64,000 bases of DNA from PCPOR2b sp965220385 (GCA_965220385.1 OZ244825.1:4712001-4776000); one strand, 5' to 3'. Positions 1 to 9,870 are shown, counted from the first letter of the stretch. The notes: generated from the sequence alone by a model not told the origin. Numbers and translations are program-made.

Positions 1-1
1 T

Positions 2-400
2 GAAGGTAATACCGCGTTGAACGGCCTAAAGCATATCTTGGTCACCGCCACAGATGCAGCCGATAACTTCACACAGCTCATCGTTACCAGCACCCTAAAC
101 AACAGATACGTCACAGAACTGTTGCCGAACTACCCCAACCCGTTCAATCCTGAGACATGGATTCCGTATCGCTTGGGCAAAGATGCAGAGGTGGTCATGA
201 CCATCTACGACGCACGTGGCAATGTGGTCAGGCAGTTTGACCTCGGCTATCAGCCTGCCGGCACTTACGAAACGCAGTCGAGGGCTGTCTACTGGAACGG
301 GACAAACGACTTCGGCGAAACGGTGGCAAACGGGGTCTACTTCTACAGCCTGTCAACCAGCGACTACAGCCGCACCCGTAAAGCAATCATCCTCAAGTAG
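2..400 (+). CDS. C-terminal part of a secreted protein with a type IX-like sorting domain (5' end outside window)
   Basis: The reading frame is open from the window edge and ends at TAG 398-400, so only the last ~132 residues are seen. They contain an Ig-like strand segment (NGLKHILVTATD), then the signature LPNYPNPFNPETWIPYRL and a FlgD-Ig/Por_Secre_tail-like beta domain ending in RKAIILK. In T9SS-bearing phyla such a tail directs export and cell-surface attachment. The tail is almost identical in protein and DNA to that of the giant protein ending at 8331, so the two genes are tandem paralogues or have exchanged their 3' ends. An internal TTG at 17 could be mistaken for a start, but the homologous frame continues upstream. 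The function of the missing N-terminal part is unknown. Confidence 0.85.
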   Translation, partial: EGNTALNGLKHILVTATDAADNFTQLIVTSTLNNRYVTELLPNYPNPFNPETWIPYRLGKDAEVVMTIYDARGNVVRQFDLGYQPAGTYETQSRAVYWNGTNDFGETVANGVYFYSLSTSDYSRTRKAIILK

Positions 401-660
401 AGCGACTTTCCCCAGACCCGGTAGGTGCGGTTTTCAACCGCACCGCATCGGCGCAGTTGGAAACAGCGCCGACCAAACCTTTGTACCACGATCTGTTAGA
501 TTGTGATCCGAACACGCAAACTAACAGTTTGCTCTACAGTCAAGATTCACATCTCGACAAAATACTACAAACCGGCGCAGTCCCCGATAAATCGGGACAG
601 GTGGAAACAGCGCCTACCAAACCAGTTTGCTTGCATTCATTACATAATGGAGGATACCTA
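401..660. other. Intergenic spacer with palindromic repeats
   Basis: This 260-bp gap between two sorted-protein genes has no convincing gene. It holds a GGTGCGGTT hairpin (424-444), a CCCGAT-AA-ATCGGG palindrome near 582-597 and two copies of a GGAAACAGCGCC(T/G)ACCAAACC phrase (near 459-478 and 602-622). A good Shine-Dalgarno (GGAGG near 650) precedes the ATG at 661. No clear promoter was recognised. Confidence 0.6.
424..444. repeat. GGTGCGGTT hairpin repeat, copy 1
   Basis: GGTGCGGTT (424-432) and AACCGCACC (436-444) form a perfect 9-bp stem with a 3-nt loop, followed by GCATC. Five further copies of this dispersed palindrome lie in the window, all in intergenic DNA. Confidence 0.8.
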
Positions 661-3600
661 ATGGAAATTACAGAGAATCGGATAAAAAACATCACGAAGA
701 GAAACCGAGTTTTGAGGAAAAAACTCGGTTTCTTTGCACTAAACCTTAACATGAGCGTAATTGTTACAACCGCGCTCCTGCTTCTGGTCGGTCTGACGAG
801 CATTTTCCCACTGACCGCCTTGGCGAACAATGCCCCTACCTTTAATGGGGCAATCGTTAAAGTCGCACTGGTCAGCGGTGTGAGCAAGGCTGCCCTAGAT
901 GTATCATATCATTTTAGCGACGCCGATAGCGATACCTTGAGTTACACCGCTGTATCATCGGACACCTCCAAGGCAACGGTGAGCGTGTCGGGTTCTATCG
1001 TCACATTCACCCAGCACGGTGAAGGGGAGACGACGGTAACGGTGACGGCAAGCGATGGCAGCTTGACCGCCACGCAGCTCATCGCTGCTGAAGTGTATTC
1101 ATCGGCCACCTCCCCTGCCTCGGCGACCCAAGCACAAATGGGCGCATTCATAATCCCCCTCGGGGGTGAGTGGATTTACGTGGAACAATTAGACCACTTC
1201 GCCGACAACGCTGACATCTATAGCATCAGCTTCACAACAAACGGTATTATAGGGGCGGTCTTTGAGGACGGGGTTATCAAAATCAAACCAATAAAGGTAG
1301 GTGCCACGCCGGCTCGGGTGCTCATCGACAAGACTGGAGGCGGTAGATCCACCAAAGGGTTCTATGTTCAGGTGACGCAAAACAACCGCGCCCCAGTAGA
1401 CAATCTTAGTGACATCACACTGTACGCCGGTGGCAGTGCGACTAACGTGGACCTATCAAGCGAGTTTGTAGATCCGGATGAGAATCCGTTGAGTTACACC
1501 GCTGTATCGTCCGATACGACCAAGGCAACGGTGAGTCTGTCAGGGTCTACCTTAACAATCACCCCGGTGGCAGTAGGGACACCGACGGTGACGGTCACGG
1601 CAAGCGATGGCAAACTGACCACCACGGGAACCATCAGTGTTACGATTCCCAATCGCTCCCCGGTGGCAGTGGGAACAATTTCATCCGTCACACCGACCCT
1701 CGGTGGCGGTGCCATTGACGTCGACGTATCAAGCAAATTCAGCGACCCAGATAACGATTCGTTGACTTACACCGCCGTGTCGTCCGATACCACTAAGGCG
1801 ACAGCGAGTGTGTCAGGGAATGTCGTCAAAATTACCGCGGTGGCGGTGGGGACAGCGACGGTGACAGTGACAGCAAACGATAGCAACGGGGGGACCGCCA
1901 CGCAGACCATCGCTGTTACGGTGCCCAACCGCGCGCCAACGGCAGTCGGGACCATTGCCGCCGTCACGCTGACCGCCGCCGGCAGTGCCACTGATGTCGA
2001 CGTATCGAGCAAGTTTTCAGATCCGGATGGGCACACCTTAACTTATACCGCCGTGTCGTCCGATACGACGAAGGCGACGGTAAGCGTGTCAGGGGCTGTC
2101 GTCACAATCACCCCGAGGGCATCAGGGACAGCGACGGTAACGGTAACAGCAAACGATAGCAACGGGGGGACCACCACCCAGACCATCGCTGTTGCGGTGT
2201 CCAACCGCGCGCCAACGAAGGTGGGGACCATTGCCGCCGTCACGCTCACCGCCGCCGGCAGTGCCACTAACGTCGACGTATCAGGCAAGTTCTTGGACCC
2301 AGATACCGATACATTGACTTACACCGCCGTGTCGTCCGATACCACTAAGGCGACGGTGAGTATGTCAGGGGCTGTCGTCACAATCACCTCAGTGGCAGTA
2401 GGGAGCTCGACGGTGACGGTGACAGCGAGCGATGGCAGCCTGACCGCTACACAGACCATCGCTGTTACGGTGAATCCCCTCAACCGCGCGCCGACGACGG
2501 TGGGAACAATTTCTCCTGTCACACTGACCACCGCCGGCAGTGCGACTACCGTGAACGTATCCAGCAAATTCTCCGACCCAGATAACGATACCTTAACCTA
2601 TACCGCTGTGTCGTCCGATACCGCTAAGGCAACGGCGAGCATATCGAGTAGTACCGTCACAATCACACCAGTGGCGGTAGGGAGCTCGACGGTGACGGTG
2701 ACGGCGAGCGATGGCAGCTTAACCGCCAGCCAGACCATCGGTGTCACGGTGAAACAATCCAACCGCGCACCGACGACGGTGGGAACAATTAACGCCGTTA
2801 CAGTGACCGTCGGTGGTAGTGCGACTACCGTGAACGTATCCAGCAAATTCTCCGACCCAGATAACGATACCTTGAATTATACCGCTGTGTCGTCCGATAC
2901 CGCTAAGGCGACGGTGAGCATATCGAGTAGTACCGTCACAATCACCCCAGTGGCAGCGGGCTCCGCAACGGTGACAGTGACGGCAAGCGACGGCAGCCTG
3001 ACTGCCACGCAGACCATCGCCGTTACGGTGAACCCACAGCCCAACCGCGCGCCGACGACGGTGGGAACAATTCTCTCCATCACGCTGACCGCCGCCGGCA
3101 GTGCGGCTAACGTGAACGTAGCTAGCAACTTCAGCGACCCAGATAATGATACCTTAACCTACACCGCTGTATCGTCCGATACCACTAAAGCCACAGTAAG
3201 CGTGTCAAGTAGTACCGTCACAATCACTCCAAAGGCGGTGGGGGGAGCGACGGTGACGGTCACAGCGCGCGATCCTGACGGCTTGACCGCTACGCAGACC
3301 ATCGGTGTTACGGTGGGTTCAGCGCCCAATAGCGCGCCGACGGCAGTGGGAACGATTCCGCCCGTCACACCCACCGCCGGGAGCAGTGCGACTAACGTGA
3401 ACGTAGCGAGCAACTTCAGCGACCCAGATGGCGACACCTTAACCTATACCGCTGTATCGTCCGATACCGCTAAGGCGACGGTGAGTGTAGCAGGGTCTAC
3501 CGTTATAATTACCCCAGTGGCGGAAGGGGCAGCAACGGTGCAGGTGACGGCACGCGATCCTAACGGCTTGACCGCCACGCAGACCATCGCTGTTTTGGTG

Positions 3601-6600
3601 ACCGCGGCACCCAACCGCGCCCCAGCGGCGATAGGAGCGATTGCTCCCGTCACACTGACCGCCGATGGTAGTGCGACTAATGTGAACATTTCCCCCTATT
3701 TCTCCGATCCAGATAGCGATACGCTGACTTACACCGCCGTATCGTCCGATACGACGAAGGCGACGGTGAACGTGTCTGGGAATATCGTCGTAATCACCCC
3801 GGTGGCAGAAGGGGCAGCGACGGTGCAGGTGACAGCACGCGATCCTAACGGCTTGACCGCCACGCAGACTATCGCTGTTTTGGTTACCCAAGGGACTGGG
3901 CAAGTGCCCGGACAGGAGACTGGACAGGGGACTGGGCAGAGCCAAGAGGCAGCCCTCCAACCCAACCGCGCGCCAGTCGCAGTGGGGGCGGTCGCCCCCA
4001 TCACACTGACCGCCGGTGCCGGTGCCCAGACCGTGAACTTATCAATCTATTTCTCGGATCCCGATGGCGATACGTTGAGTTACATCGTTGTGTCGTCGGA
4101 TACATCTAAGGCGACGGTGAATACCTCAGGGGCTATTATCACAATTACCCCAGTGGCGGAAGGGACAACGACGATAACGGTGATGGCACAAGACCCAGCG
4201 GGATTGACCGCTACACAGGTCATCGTTGCGTCGGTGGCTTCAGCGCCCAACCGCCCACCCGTCGCAGTGGGAGCCATTGTCCCTGTCACGCTGACCGCTG
4301 AAGGCGATACAGCTACCGTGGACATATCCCCCTATTTCTCAGATCCCGATGGCGATACCCTAACCTACACCGCCCTGTCGACTGATACTCGCGTTGCGAC
4401 AGTTACCGCGTTGAATACGACCCTCGTAATTACCCCAGTGGCAGAAGGGACTGCTACCATAATGGTGACGGCGCGAGATTCAGAGGGACTGACCATCAAC
4501 CAGACCATCGTTGTTACAGTGAAACCGATTCCTAACCGCGCGCCAACGGCGGTGGGGACCATTATCCCCCACACGCTGACCGCCGGTGACAGTGCCACTA
4601 CCGTGGACATATCACCCTATTTCTCTGATCCCGACGGAGATACCCTAACCTACACCGCCGTATCATCCGATACCCGTGTCGTGACAGTAATCGCGTCGAG
4701 TACGACCCTCGTAATTACCCCAGGGGAGGCGGGCACCACCACAATAATGGTGATGGCGCGAGATCCAGAGGGACTGACCATCAACCAGAGCATCGTTGTT
4801 ACGGTGAATCCGATTCCCAACCGGGTTCCAGTGGCGGTAGGGACCATTACCCCTGTTACGCTGACCGTCGGTGACAGCGCCACTACCGTGGACATATCAC
4901 CCTATTTCTCTGATCCCGATGGCGATACCCTAACCTACACCGCCGTATCAATCGATACCGGTGTCGTGACGGTTGCCATGTCGAATACCACCCTCATAAT
5001 TACCCCAGCGGCGGCGGGGGCTACGACAGTGACAGTGACGGGGAGCGACGGCAGTCTGACTGCCGTGCAGAATATCCCTGTTATACTGAATCCAGCGCCC
5101 AACCGCGCGCCGGTGCCAGTGGAAACGATTCCCACCGTTACGCTGATCTCCGATGATAGTGCCAAAACCGTGAGCGTATCCCCCTATTTCTCGGATCCCG
5201 ATGGCGATACGTTGACCTACACCGCCCTGTCAACGGATACCGGTGTCGTGACGGTTGCCTTGTCGAACGCCGTCCTCACAATTACCCCGGTAGCAAGAGG
5301 TGCCACGACGGTGACGGTGACCGCAAGTGATGGCGACCTGACCGCCATACAGAATATCCCTGTTCTGGTGATTCAACCCAACCGTGCGCCGACGGCGGTG
5401 GGAACAATTTCTCCCATCACGCTTACCGTTGGCGACAATGCCATCACTGTGGACATAGCGAACCATTTCTTAGATCCGGCTGGGGATGTCCTGACCTACT
5501 CAGCAGAATCGTCTGATACCGCTGTGGTGAGGGTGAGTGTAGCCAATTCAACAATAATAATCACCCCGATGGGTGAGGGTGTAACAAACGTAGTAGTAAC
5601 CGCGCAAGATGCAGAGGGACTGACCGCTTTCCAGACCATCGATATTACGGTGGTGCCAGTTCCCAACCGCGCGCCGGTGCCAGTCGGGATGATTAACCCC
5701 ATCACACTGACCGCCGGTGGCAATTCTACCACAGTGGGCATGGCGGATAAATTCTTCGATCCCGACGCCGATAGCTTAACCTACACCGCCGTATCGTCAA
5801 ATACCGCTGTGGCGACAGTCTCCGTGTCGAGTGCTACCCTGACAATCACCCCAGTCGCAGAAGGGACCGCGACAGTGATGCTAATCGTGAAAGACACGCA
5901 TGGACTGACGACCACCCGTAACTTCACTGTTATGGTAAATCCTGCCCCCAACCGCGCCCCTGTGGTAGCACGGACGGTTGACCCGGTCACCCTGACAGCC
6001 GGTAACAACGCCGCTGCCATAGACATAGCGGATCAATTCTCCGACCCCGATGGCGATGCCCTGACTTACACCGCTGTCTCAGCAAATACCGCTGTGGTAA
6101 CGGTGAATATGACCAATTCTACCTTAACAGTCACCCCGGTGGCAACCGGTAGCACAACGGTGATGTTGACCGCAAGCGATAGCAGCCTGAATACGACCCA
6201 GACCTTCGCTGTTACGGTGAAGCCTGCTATCAACCGCGCGCCTATAGCCGTAGGAACGGTTAACCCCGTCACCTTGACCGCCGGTGATAGTCGCACTACC
6301 ATGAACATGGCGGACAAATTCTCCGACCCCGATGGCGATGCCCTGACTTATACCGCCGTATCAGCAAACGCCGCTGTGGTAACGGTGAATATGACCAATT
6401 CTACCTTAACAGTCACCCCGGTGGCAGAAGGGGCCACGACCGTAATGGTAGTCGTGCAAGATACGAACGGATTGACGACCACCCGCAGCATCGCGGTTAC
6501 AGTGCTTCCAGCACCCAACCGTGCGCCGACAGCACTGGGAACAATTAACCCCGTCACACTGACCGTTGGAGATGAGGACGAAACGGTGGACCTATCGAGC

Positions 6601-8331
6601 CACTTCTCGGATCCCGATAACGATGCCTTGACTTACACCGCTGCATCGTCTGATGCAACCAAAGCAACGGTGAATGTATCAAATGCTACGCTAACAATCA
6701 GCCCGATGGCAGAAGGGGCCACAACGGTAATAATAATCGTGCAAGATACGGACGGACTGACCGTCACTCAGAGTATCACCGTTACAGTACTTCCGATACC
6801 CAACCGTGCGCCGGTGGTGGAAACAGTTGAACCCATCATACTCGTCCTTGGAGATGACCAAACGGTGGACCTATCGACCCGCTTCTCTGACCCCGATGGT
6901 GATGACCTGACCTATTCAGCGCAATCGACGGATACCACTATAGCAACGGTCGCCGTCGAGAACGCTGCCCTAAAACTCACTCCGATAGTAGAAGGCGTCA
7001 CAACAGTGGTGATAACGGTACAAGACACGGACGGACTGACCATCACCCAGGATATCACGGTTGTGGTAAATGCGGCACCCAACACGCTTCCCACCTTCAC
7101 CAGTGCGACAGCGTTTTCTGTAATGGAAAATATCACGACCGTCGGCACGGTGGCCGCCGTCGATACCGATGACGAAGATTCCATCACCGAATACACCGTA
7201 ACCGGCGGCGCTGATAGGGCGAAGTTCGGGGTTGACCCCGTATCCGGTGAGTTAAGTTTCAATACCGCGCCCGACTTTGAAAACCCTGAAGACGCCGCTG
7301 GCATCAACCAATATACCGTTTTAGTGGGAGCTACCAGCGGCACCAACGACCGTGCACTGACAGCGGAGCAAACCATCACTGTCACCGTCACCGACGGGAA
7401 CGATGCACCCCTCGCCGTCGGGACCATTGAACCGGTGACATTTGCCGTTGGGGATGAGGACCAGACCGTGGACGTTTCGGATAAGTTCTCTGACCCCGAT
7501 AATGATGCGTTGACCTACTCAGTGCAATCAGCGGATACTACTGTGGCACAGGTCACCGTCGAAGAGGCCATCGTTACAATTACACCGGTGGAGGAGGGTA
7601 CAACGACGGTCACGGTGACAGCACTCGATTCGGCTAGCTTGACCGCTACACAACCCATAGATGTTACCGTTGTGGTTGCGAAGGAAGTGGGCGCCGCCGG
7701 TAGCCTCGCAAGGTTGGACGCCACTATCTCCGCAGTCCTTAGTAGCACCGGCTTAATGAACGTTAAGTCCAACTGGACGGTCGCCAATGGTGATACACTG
7801 ATGCTCTCTGTCAATGTTGGATTCGAGGGATTGGAGGTCACAGCGGATATTTCTGCACTCGATTCGACCCAATCCCTTGTCTCCTTGACCCCCGATAGAA
7901 ATGGAGTGTATACCGCAGAAATCAGTATCAGTGAAGCTAACACCGCACTGAACGGCCTCAAGCATATTCTGGTCACCGCCAAAGATGAGGTCGGTAACGC
8001 CACACAGCTTATCGTTACCAGCACCTTAAACAACAGATACGTCACAGAACTGTTGCCGAACTATCCCAACCCGTTCAATCCTGAGACGTGGATTCCGTAT
8101 CGCTTGGGTAAAGCTGCGAAGGTAGTCATGACCATCTATGACGCCCATGGTGGTGTGGTCAGACAATTTGACCTCGGTTTTCAACCCGCCGGTGCTTACG
8201 AAACGCGCTCCAGGGCTGTCTACTGGGATGGGACAAACGACTTCGGCGAAACGGTGGCAAATGGGGTCTACTTCTACAGCCTATCAACCAGCGACTACAG
8301 CCGCACCCGCAAAGCAATCATTTTGAAGTAG
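661..8331 (+). CDS. Giant secreted repeat protein: ~22 cadherin-like (CADG) repeats, one cadherin repeat, type IX-like sorting tail
   Basis: About 2,556 aa if translation starts at ATG 661, which has GGAGG 7 nt upstream; the upstream in-frame TTG at 457 lies in repeat DNA and is unlikely. A basic N-region and hydrophobic segment ending near LTALANN look like a signal peptide or anchor. Then come about 22 units of 80-95 residues with the pattern NRAP..G....VTLTAG...TVDIS..FSDPDGDTLTYTAVSSD, the Dystroglycan/cadherin-like (CADG) fold with calcium-binding Asp clusters. After unit 1 there is a non-repeat insert, and after unit 10 a Gly/Gln/Thr linker. Near 7090-7410 lies one classical cadherin-type repeat (DFENPED..NQYTV). 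The last ~100 residues are the LPNYPNPFNPETWIPYRL sorting module. The likely role is a surface adhesin or matrix protein; the ligand is unknown. Confidence 0.9.
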   Translation: MEITENRIKNITKRNRVLRKKLGFFALNLNMSVIVTTALLLLVGLTSIFPLTALANNAPTFNGAIVKVALVSGVSKAALDVSYHFSDADSDTLSYTAVSSDTSKATVSVSGSIVTFTQHGEGETTVTVTASDGSLTATQLIAAEVYSSATSPASATQAQMGAFIIPLGGEWIYVEQLDHFADNADIYSISFTTNGIIGAVFEDGVIKIKPIKVGATPARVLIDKTGGGRSTKGFYVQVTQNNRAPVDNLSDITLYAGGSATNVDLSSEFVDPDENPLSYTAVSSDTTKATVSLSGSTLTITPVAVGTPTVTVTASDGKLTTTGTISVTIPNRSPVAVGTISSVTPTLGGGAIDVDVSSKFSDPDNDSLTYTAVSSDTTKATASVSGNVVKITAVAVGTATVTVTANDSNGGTATQTIAVTVPNRAPTAVGTIAAVTLTAAGSATDVDVSSKFSDPDGHTLTYTAVSSDTTKATVSVSGAVVTITPRASGTATVTVTANDSNGGTTTQTIAVAVSNRAPTKVGTIAAVTLTAAGSATNVDVSGKFLDPDTDTLTYTAVSSDTTKATVSMSGAVVTITSVAVGSSTVTVTASDGSLTATQTIAVTVNPLNRAPTTVGTISPVTLTTAGSATTVNVSSKFSDPDNDTLTYTAVSSDTAKATASISSSTVTITPVAVGSSTVTVTASDGSLTASQTIGVTVKQSNRAPTTVGTINAVTVTVGGSATTVNVSSKFSDPDNDTLNYTAVSSDTAKATVSISSSTVTITPVAAGSATVTVTASDGSLTATQTIAVTVNPQPNRAPTTVGTILSITLTAAGSAANVNVASNFSDPDNDTLTYTAVSSDTTKATVSVSSSTVTITPKAVGGATVTVTARDPDGLTATQTIGVTVGSAPNSAPTAVGTIPPVTPTAGSSATNVNVASNFSDPDGDTLTYTAVSSDTAKATVSVAGSTVIITPVAEGAATVQVTARDPNGLTATQTIAVLVTAAPNRAPAAIGAIAPVTLTADGSATNVNISPYFSDPDSDTLTYTAVSSDTTKATVNVSGNIVVITPVAEGAATVQVTARDPNGLTATQTIAVLVTQGTGQVPGQETGQGTGQSQEAALQPNRAPVAVGAVAPITLTAGAGAQTVNLSIYFSDPDGDTLSYIVVSSDTSKATVNTSGAIITITPVAEGTTTITVMAQDPAGLTATQVIVASVASAPNRPPVAVGAIVPVTLTAEGDTATVDISPYFSDPDGDTLTYTALSTDTRVATVTALNTTLVITPVAEGTATIMVTARDSEGLTINQTIVVTVKPIPNRAPTAVGTIIPHTLTAGDSATTVDISPYFSDPDGDTLTYTAVSSDTRVVTVIASSTTLVITPGEAGTTTIMVMARDPEGLTINQSIVVTVNPIPNRVPVAVGTITPVTLTVGDSATTVDISPYFSDPDGDTLTYTAVSIDTGVVTVAMSNTTLIITPAAAGATTVTVTGSDGSLTAVQNIPVILNPAPNRAPVPVETIPTVTLISDDSAKTVSVSPYFSDPDGDTLTYTALSTDTGVVTVALSNAVLTITPVARGATTVTVTASDGDLTAIQNIPVLVIQPNRAPTAVGTISPITLTVGDNAITVDIANHFLDPAGDVLTYSAESSDTAVVRVSVANSTIIITPMGEGVTNVVVTAQDAEGLTAFQTIDITVVPVPNRAPVPVGMINPITLTAGGNSTTVGMADKFFDPDADSLTYTAVSSNTAVATVSVSSATLTITPVAEGTATVMLIVKDTHGLTTTRNFTVMVNPAPNRAPVVARTVDPVTLTAGNNAAAIDIADQFSDPDGDALTYTAVSANTAVVTVNMTNSTLTVTPVATGSTTVMLTASDSSLNTTQTFAVTVKPAINRAPIAVGTVNPVTLTAGDSRTTMNMADKFSDPDGDALTYTAVSANAAVVTVNMTNSTLTVTPVAEGATTVMVVVQDTNGLTTTRSIAVTVLPAPNRAPTALGTINPVTLTVGDEDETVDLSSHFSDPDNDALTYTAASSDATKATVNVSNATLTISPMAEGATTVIIIVQDTDGLTVTQSITVTVLPIPNRAPVVETVEPIILVLGDDQTVDLSTRFSDPDGDDLTYSAQSTDTTIATVAVENAALKLTPIVEGVTTVVITVQDTDGLTITQDITVVVNAAPNTLPTFTSATAFSVMENITTVGTVAAVDTDDEDSITEYTVTGGADRAKFGVDPVSGELSFNTAPDFENPEDAAGINQYTVLVGATSGTNDRALTAEQTITVTVTDGNDAPLAVGTIEPVTFAVGDEDQTVDVSDKFSDPDNDALTYSVQSADTTVAQVTVEEAIVTITPVEEGTTTVTVTALDSASLTATQPIDVTVVVAKEVGAAGSLARLDATISAVLSSTGLMNVKSNWTVANGDTLMLSVNVGFEGLEVTADISALDSTQSLVSLTPDRNGVYTAEISISEANTALNGLKHILVTAKDEVGNATQLIVTSTLNNRYVTELLPNYPNPFNPETWIPYRLGKAAKVVMTIYDAHGGVVRQFDLGFQPAGAYETRSRAVYWDGTNDFGETVANGVYFYSLSTSDYSRTRKAIILK
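1384..7080 (+). repeat. Tandem ~270-bp coding repeats
   Basis: Within the giant gene, consecutive units begin with codons for NRAP and contain SDPDGDTLTYTAVSSDT. Neighbouring units, for example those near 2490-3060, are close to identical in DNA, which points to recent unequal crossover. Later units (5400-7000) are more diverged. Confidence 0.85.
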
Positions 8332-8352
8332 CGCGTGAAACGTAAAACGTGA

Positions 8353-8372
8353 AACGTGACGCCTCTCACGTT
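8353..8372. repeat. Hairpin just after the giant gene
   Basis: AACGTGA (8353-8359) pairs with TCACGTT (8366-8372). It sits 20 nt after the stop codon and has no T-run after it, so it may protect the mRNA 3' end or form part of a terminator, but it is not a classic intrinsic terminator. Confidence 0.45.
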
Positions 8373-8383
8373 ACCGAATCCTT

Positions 8384-8434
8384 CGTAGGGGTTGGGTCTC
8401 CCAACCCGTCGGGCGAGACAACCTCGCCCCTACG
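8384..8434. repeat. Compound palindrome CGTAGGGG...CCCCTACG
   Basis: Outer arms CGTAGGGG (8384-8391) and CCCCTACG (8427-8434) enclose two smaller stems, TTGGGT/AACCC and GGGCGAG/CTCGCCC. This REP-like clover structure has no coding potential. Confidence 0.6.
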
Positions 8435-8572
8435 ATTCTCCCGTCTGGTAGCCGCTGTTTCTAACTGCGCCGATGCACGGTGGGCTTTTGTACCACGATC
8501 TGTTAGATTGTGATCCCCGTCTCGTAGGCGCTGTTTCTAACTGCGCCATCGGAGGTTTGGTTATTACAATCA

Positions 8573-8734
8573 ATGGCATCGTCGGTGGAACCTGAAATCC
8601 AACTCTTACAGGTCGGTGCGTTTCACGGCGACGAGGTTTCCGCAAAATCAGATGAAGTCTGGCTAGGATTGTACCCAACGCCCGATGGATACGTTATCCC
8701 TTCGCGGATCACAGTAAATAGCCCCAAAGGTTAA
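8573..8734 (+). pseudogene. Small ORF, probable fragment of a larger secreted-protein gene
   Basis: This 53-codon frame encodes an ordered peptide (VGAFHGDEVSAKS..VWLGLYPTPDGYVIPSRITVNS) that reads like part of a real beta-rich domain and not random DNA. GGAGG lies too far (17 nt) upstream of the ATG to be convincing. The surrounding 8.4-9.4 kb stretch is full of palindromes and has a second fragment, so decay of a former gene is the simplest reading. A genuine small protein cannot be excluded. Confidence 0.35.
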
Positions 8735-9124
8735 TGTGTTAGGAGTTACGCAGTTCAGTTTGTAGTAGCGCAATTTATTGCGCGTTCTTATCGCTGTTTG
8801 TAGTTGCCTGTTTCTTAATCCCGCCTGTCCCGATTCATCGGGGATTCATCGGGGATTCATCAGGCGCTTTTATTGTAGTTGCCCGACAGGAACCCGCTCA
8901 TCGGGGCAAGAAGGTCTCTCCCACAGGCGGAATAGGATTCAAAGTTTTTCGGTTCCTATTGGTGTTCTACACTTTCTTTTAACATGAGCCTCGGGGGTCA
9001 TCGAGTGTTGGAAATGGTGTCCTGTTGCTTTGAATCCCGATTTATCGGGGCGGCGATGAATCGCCCTACTACAAATCGGAGATTCTCACAACGAAGGCTT
9101 TGAACGTTCAAGCGCGTAAGTCCT
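8735..9124. other. Non-coding, palindrome-rich stretch
   Basis: No gene can be supported here. The stretch holds several CCCGAT-NN-ATCGGG palindromes (near 8828-8865 and 9035-9050) and phrases such as GGCGATGAATCGCC that recur in other gaps of the window. Confidence 0.5.
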
Positions 9125-9445
9125 ATGTGTATACTTAGCGGCAAACCGCTCGGACAAGATGGGAATAGTGTAGTCCATTTGAGCTCGGGGCTTAATTTTG
9201 TGGGACTGCCGTTACGAGATCCCAAGATTACGCGTGTGAGCGACCTGTTTATGTTTGATAAGCCGGGGAATAATACCTTTGTAATTATTTTGATTGCCGA
9301 CGGGGAAATGGAGTCGGTAGCACGTGTGAACGATCCCGGCGATATAGAAATTGTCGGCGGGCAATCATTTATTATAATTACGCAACAGGATATAACAATC
9401 GACTTGCATGGCGAAGGCTGGCAAAGGAGAATAAATCAACAATGA
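9125..9445 (+). pseudogene. C-terminal fragment of a large secreted/cell-surface protein
   Basis: The frame encodes 106 residues with the sense-like phrases VHLSSGLNFVGLPLRDPKITRVSDLF, split here as a beta-sandwich-like N-part, and DPGDIEIVGGQSFIIITQQDITIDLHGEGW. I recall similar text near the ends of long poribacterial extracellular proteins, which is recollection only. The ATG has no strong Shine-Dalgarno, no signal peptide precedes it, and upstream DNA is decayed. I read it as the surviving 3' part of a broken gene ending at TGA 9443-9445. Confidence 0.4.
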
Positions 9446-9463
9446 ACAATGCCCCCTTCTGAA

Positions 9464-9580
9464 CGTCGCAAAATGCGATAGTGTCGTACTTTGCGACAGA
9501 TTTGCCCAATTCCTTGTTATTACTGGGTTCCCGCTAACATTGCCCCACTTACCCCGTTGTAACTGTTGTATTTTGCGACA
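9464..9580 (+). promoter_or_regulatory. Putative enhancer (UAS) cluster, copy 1
   Basis: Three related sites are visible: CGTCGCAAAATGCGA (9464-9478), the inverse ACTTTGCGACA (9488-9498), and TTGTATTTTGCGACA (9566-9580). The same three-site arrangement recurs at 12032-12148 within a duplicated cassette. Position 120-250 bp upstream of a sigma-54 promoter is typical of activator binding sites. The binding protein is inferred, not shown. Confidence 0.7.
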
Positions 9581-9702
9581 CTTCCACCCATCCAATCATT
9601 GCCACTTCATCTGCCCGCCTATATCCTCTAAAAACAAGCCTATCAAAGGGTTTCAGCCCCCAATTCCAGTCAATAAAACCGGCGATCATCTTCTATGAGA
9701 CG

Positions 9703-9719
9703 TTGGCACGGTTTATGCT
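9703..9719 (+). promoter_or_regulatory. Sigma-54 (-24/-12) promoter for the PorV-like gene
   Basis: TTGGCACGGTTTATGC has the invariant GG (9705-9706) and GC (9717-9718) separated by exactly 10 nt and matches the TGGCAC-N5-TTGC pattern well. Transcription would start near 9730, giving a ~250-nt leader that includes the hairpin at 9871-9891. Confidence 0.75.
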
Positions 9720-9870
9720 CATGAGTTGGAATGGAACTACAAACTTACCATTTTGCCTCAAAAACCGTAGGCAGGTTATCCCCGATAAATCGGTTCCGTT
9801 CCGATGCGTCAGGCATATTTTGTACCACAATCTGTATGAAGATTAATTTGGTAATCTTCAAGCGATGCCC

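Noticed and set aside
457..660. N-terminal extension of the giant protein from TTG 457
   Set aside because: The extra 68 codons run through palindromic repeats, contain no signal peptide, and a good ribosome site precedes ATG 661.
3439..3960. Long minus-strand ORF opposite the giant repeat gene
   Set aside because: Many minus-strand frames of 69-176 codons mirror the repeat units at the same phase (VSDDTAV endings). They are shadows of the plus-strand coding repeats.
7515..8045. 176-codon minus-strand ORF
   Set aside because: It lies wholly opposite conserved CADG and Ig-like coding DNA and has no protein-like features.
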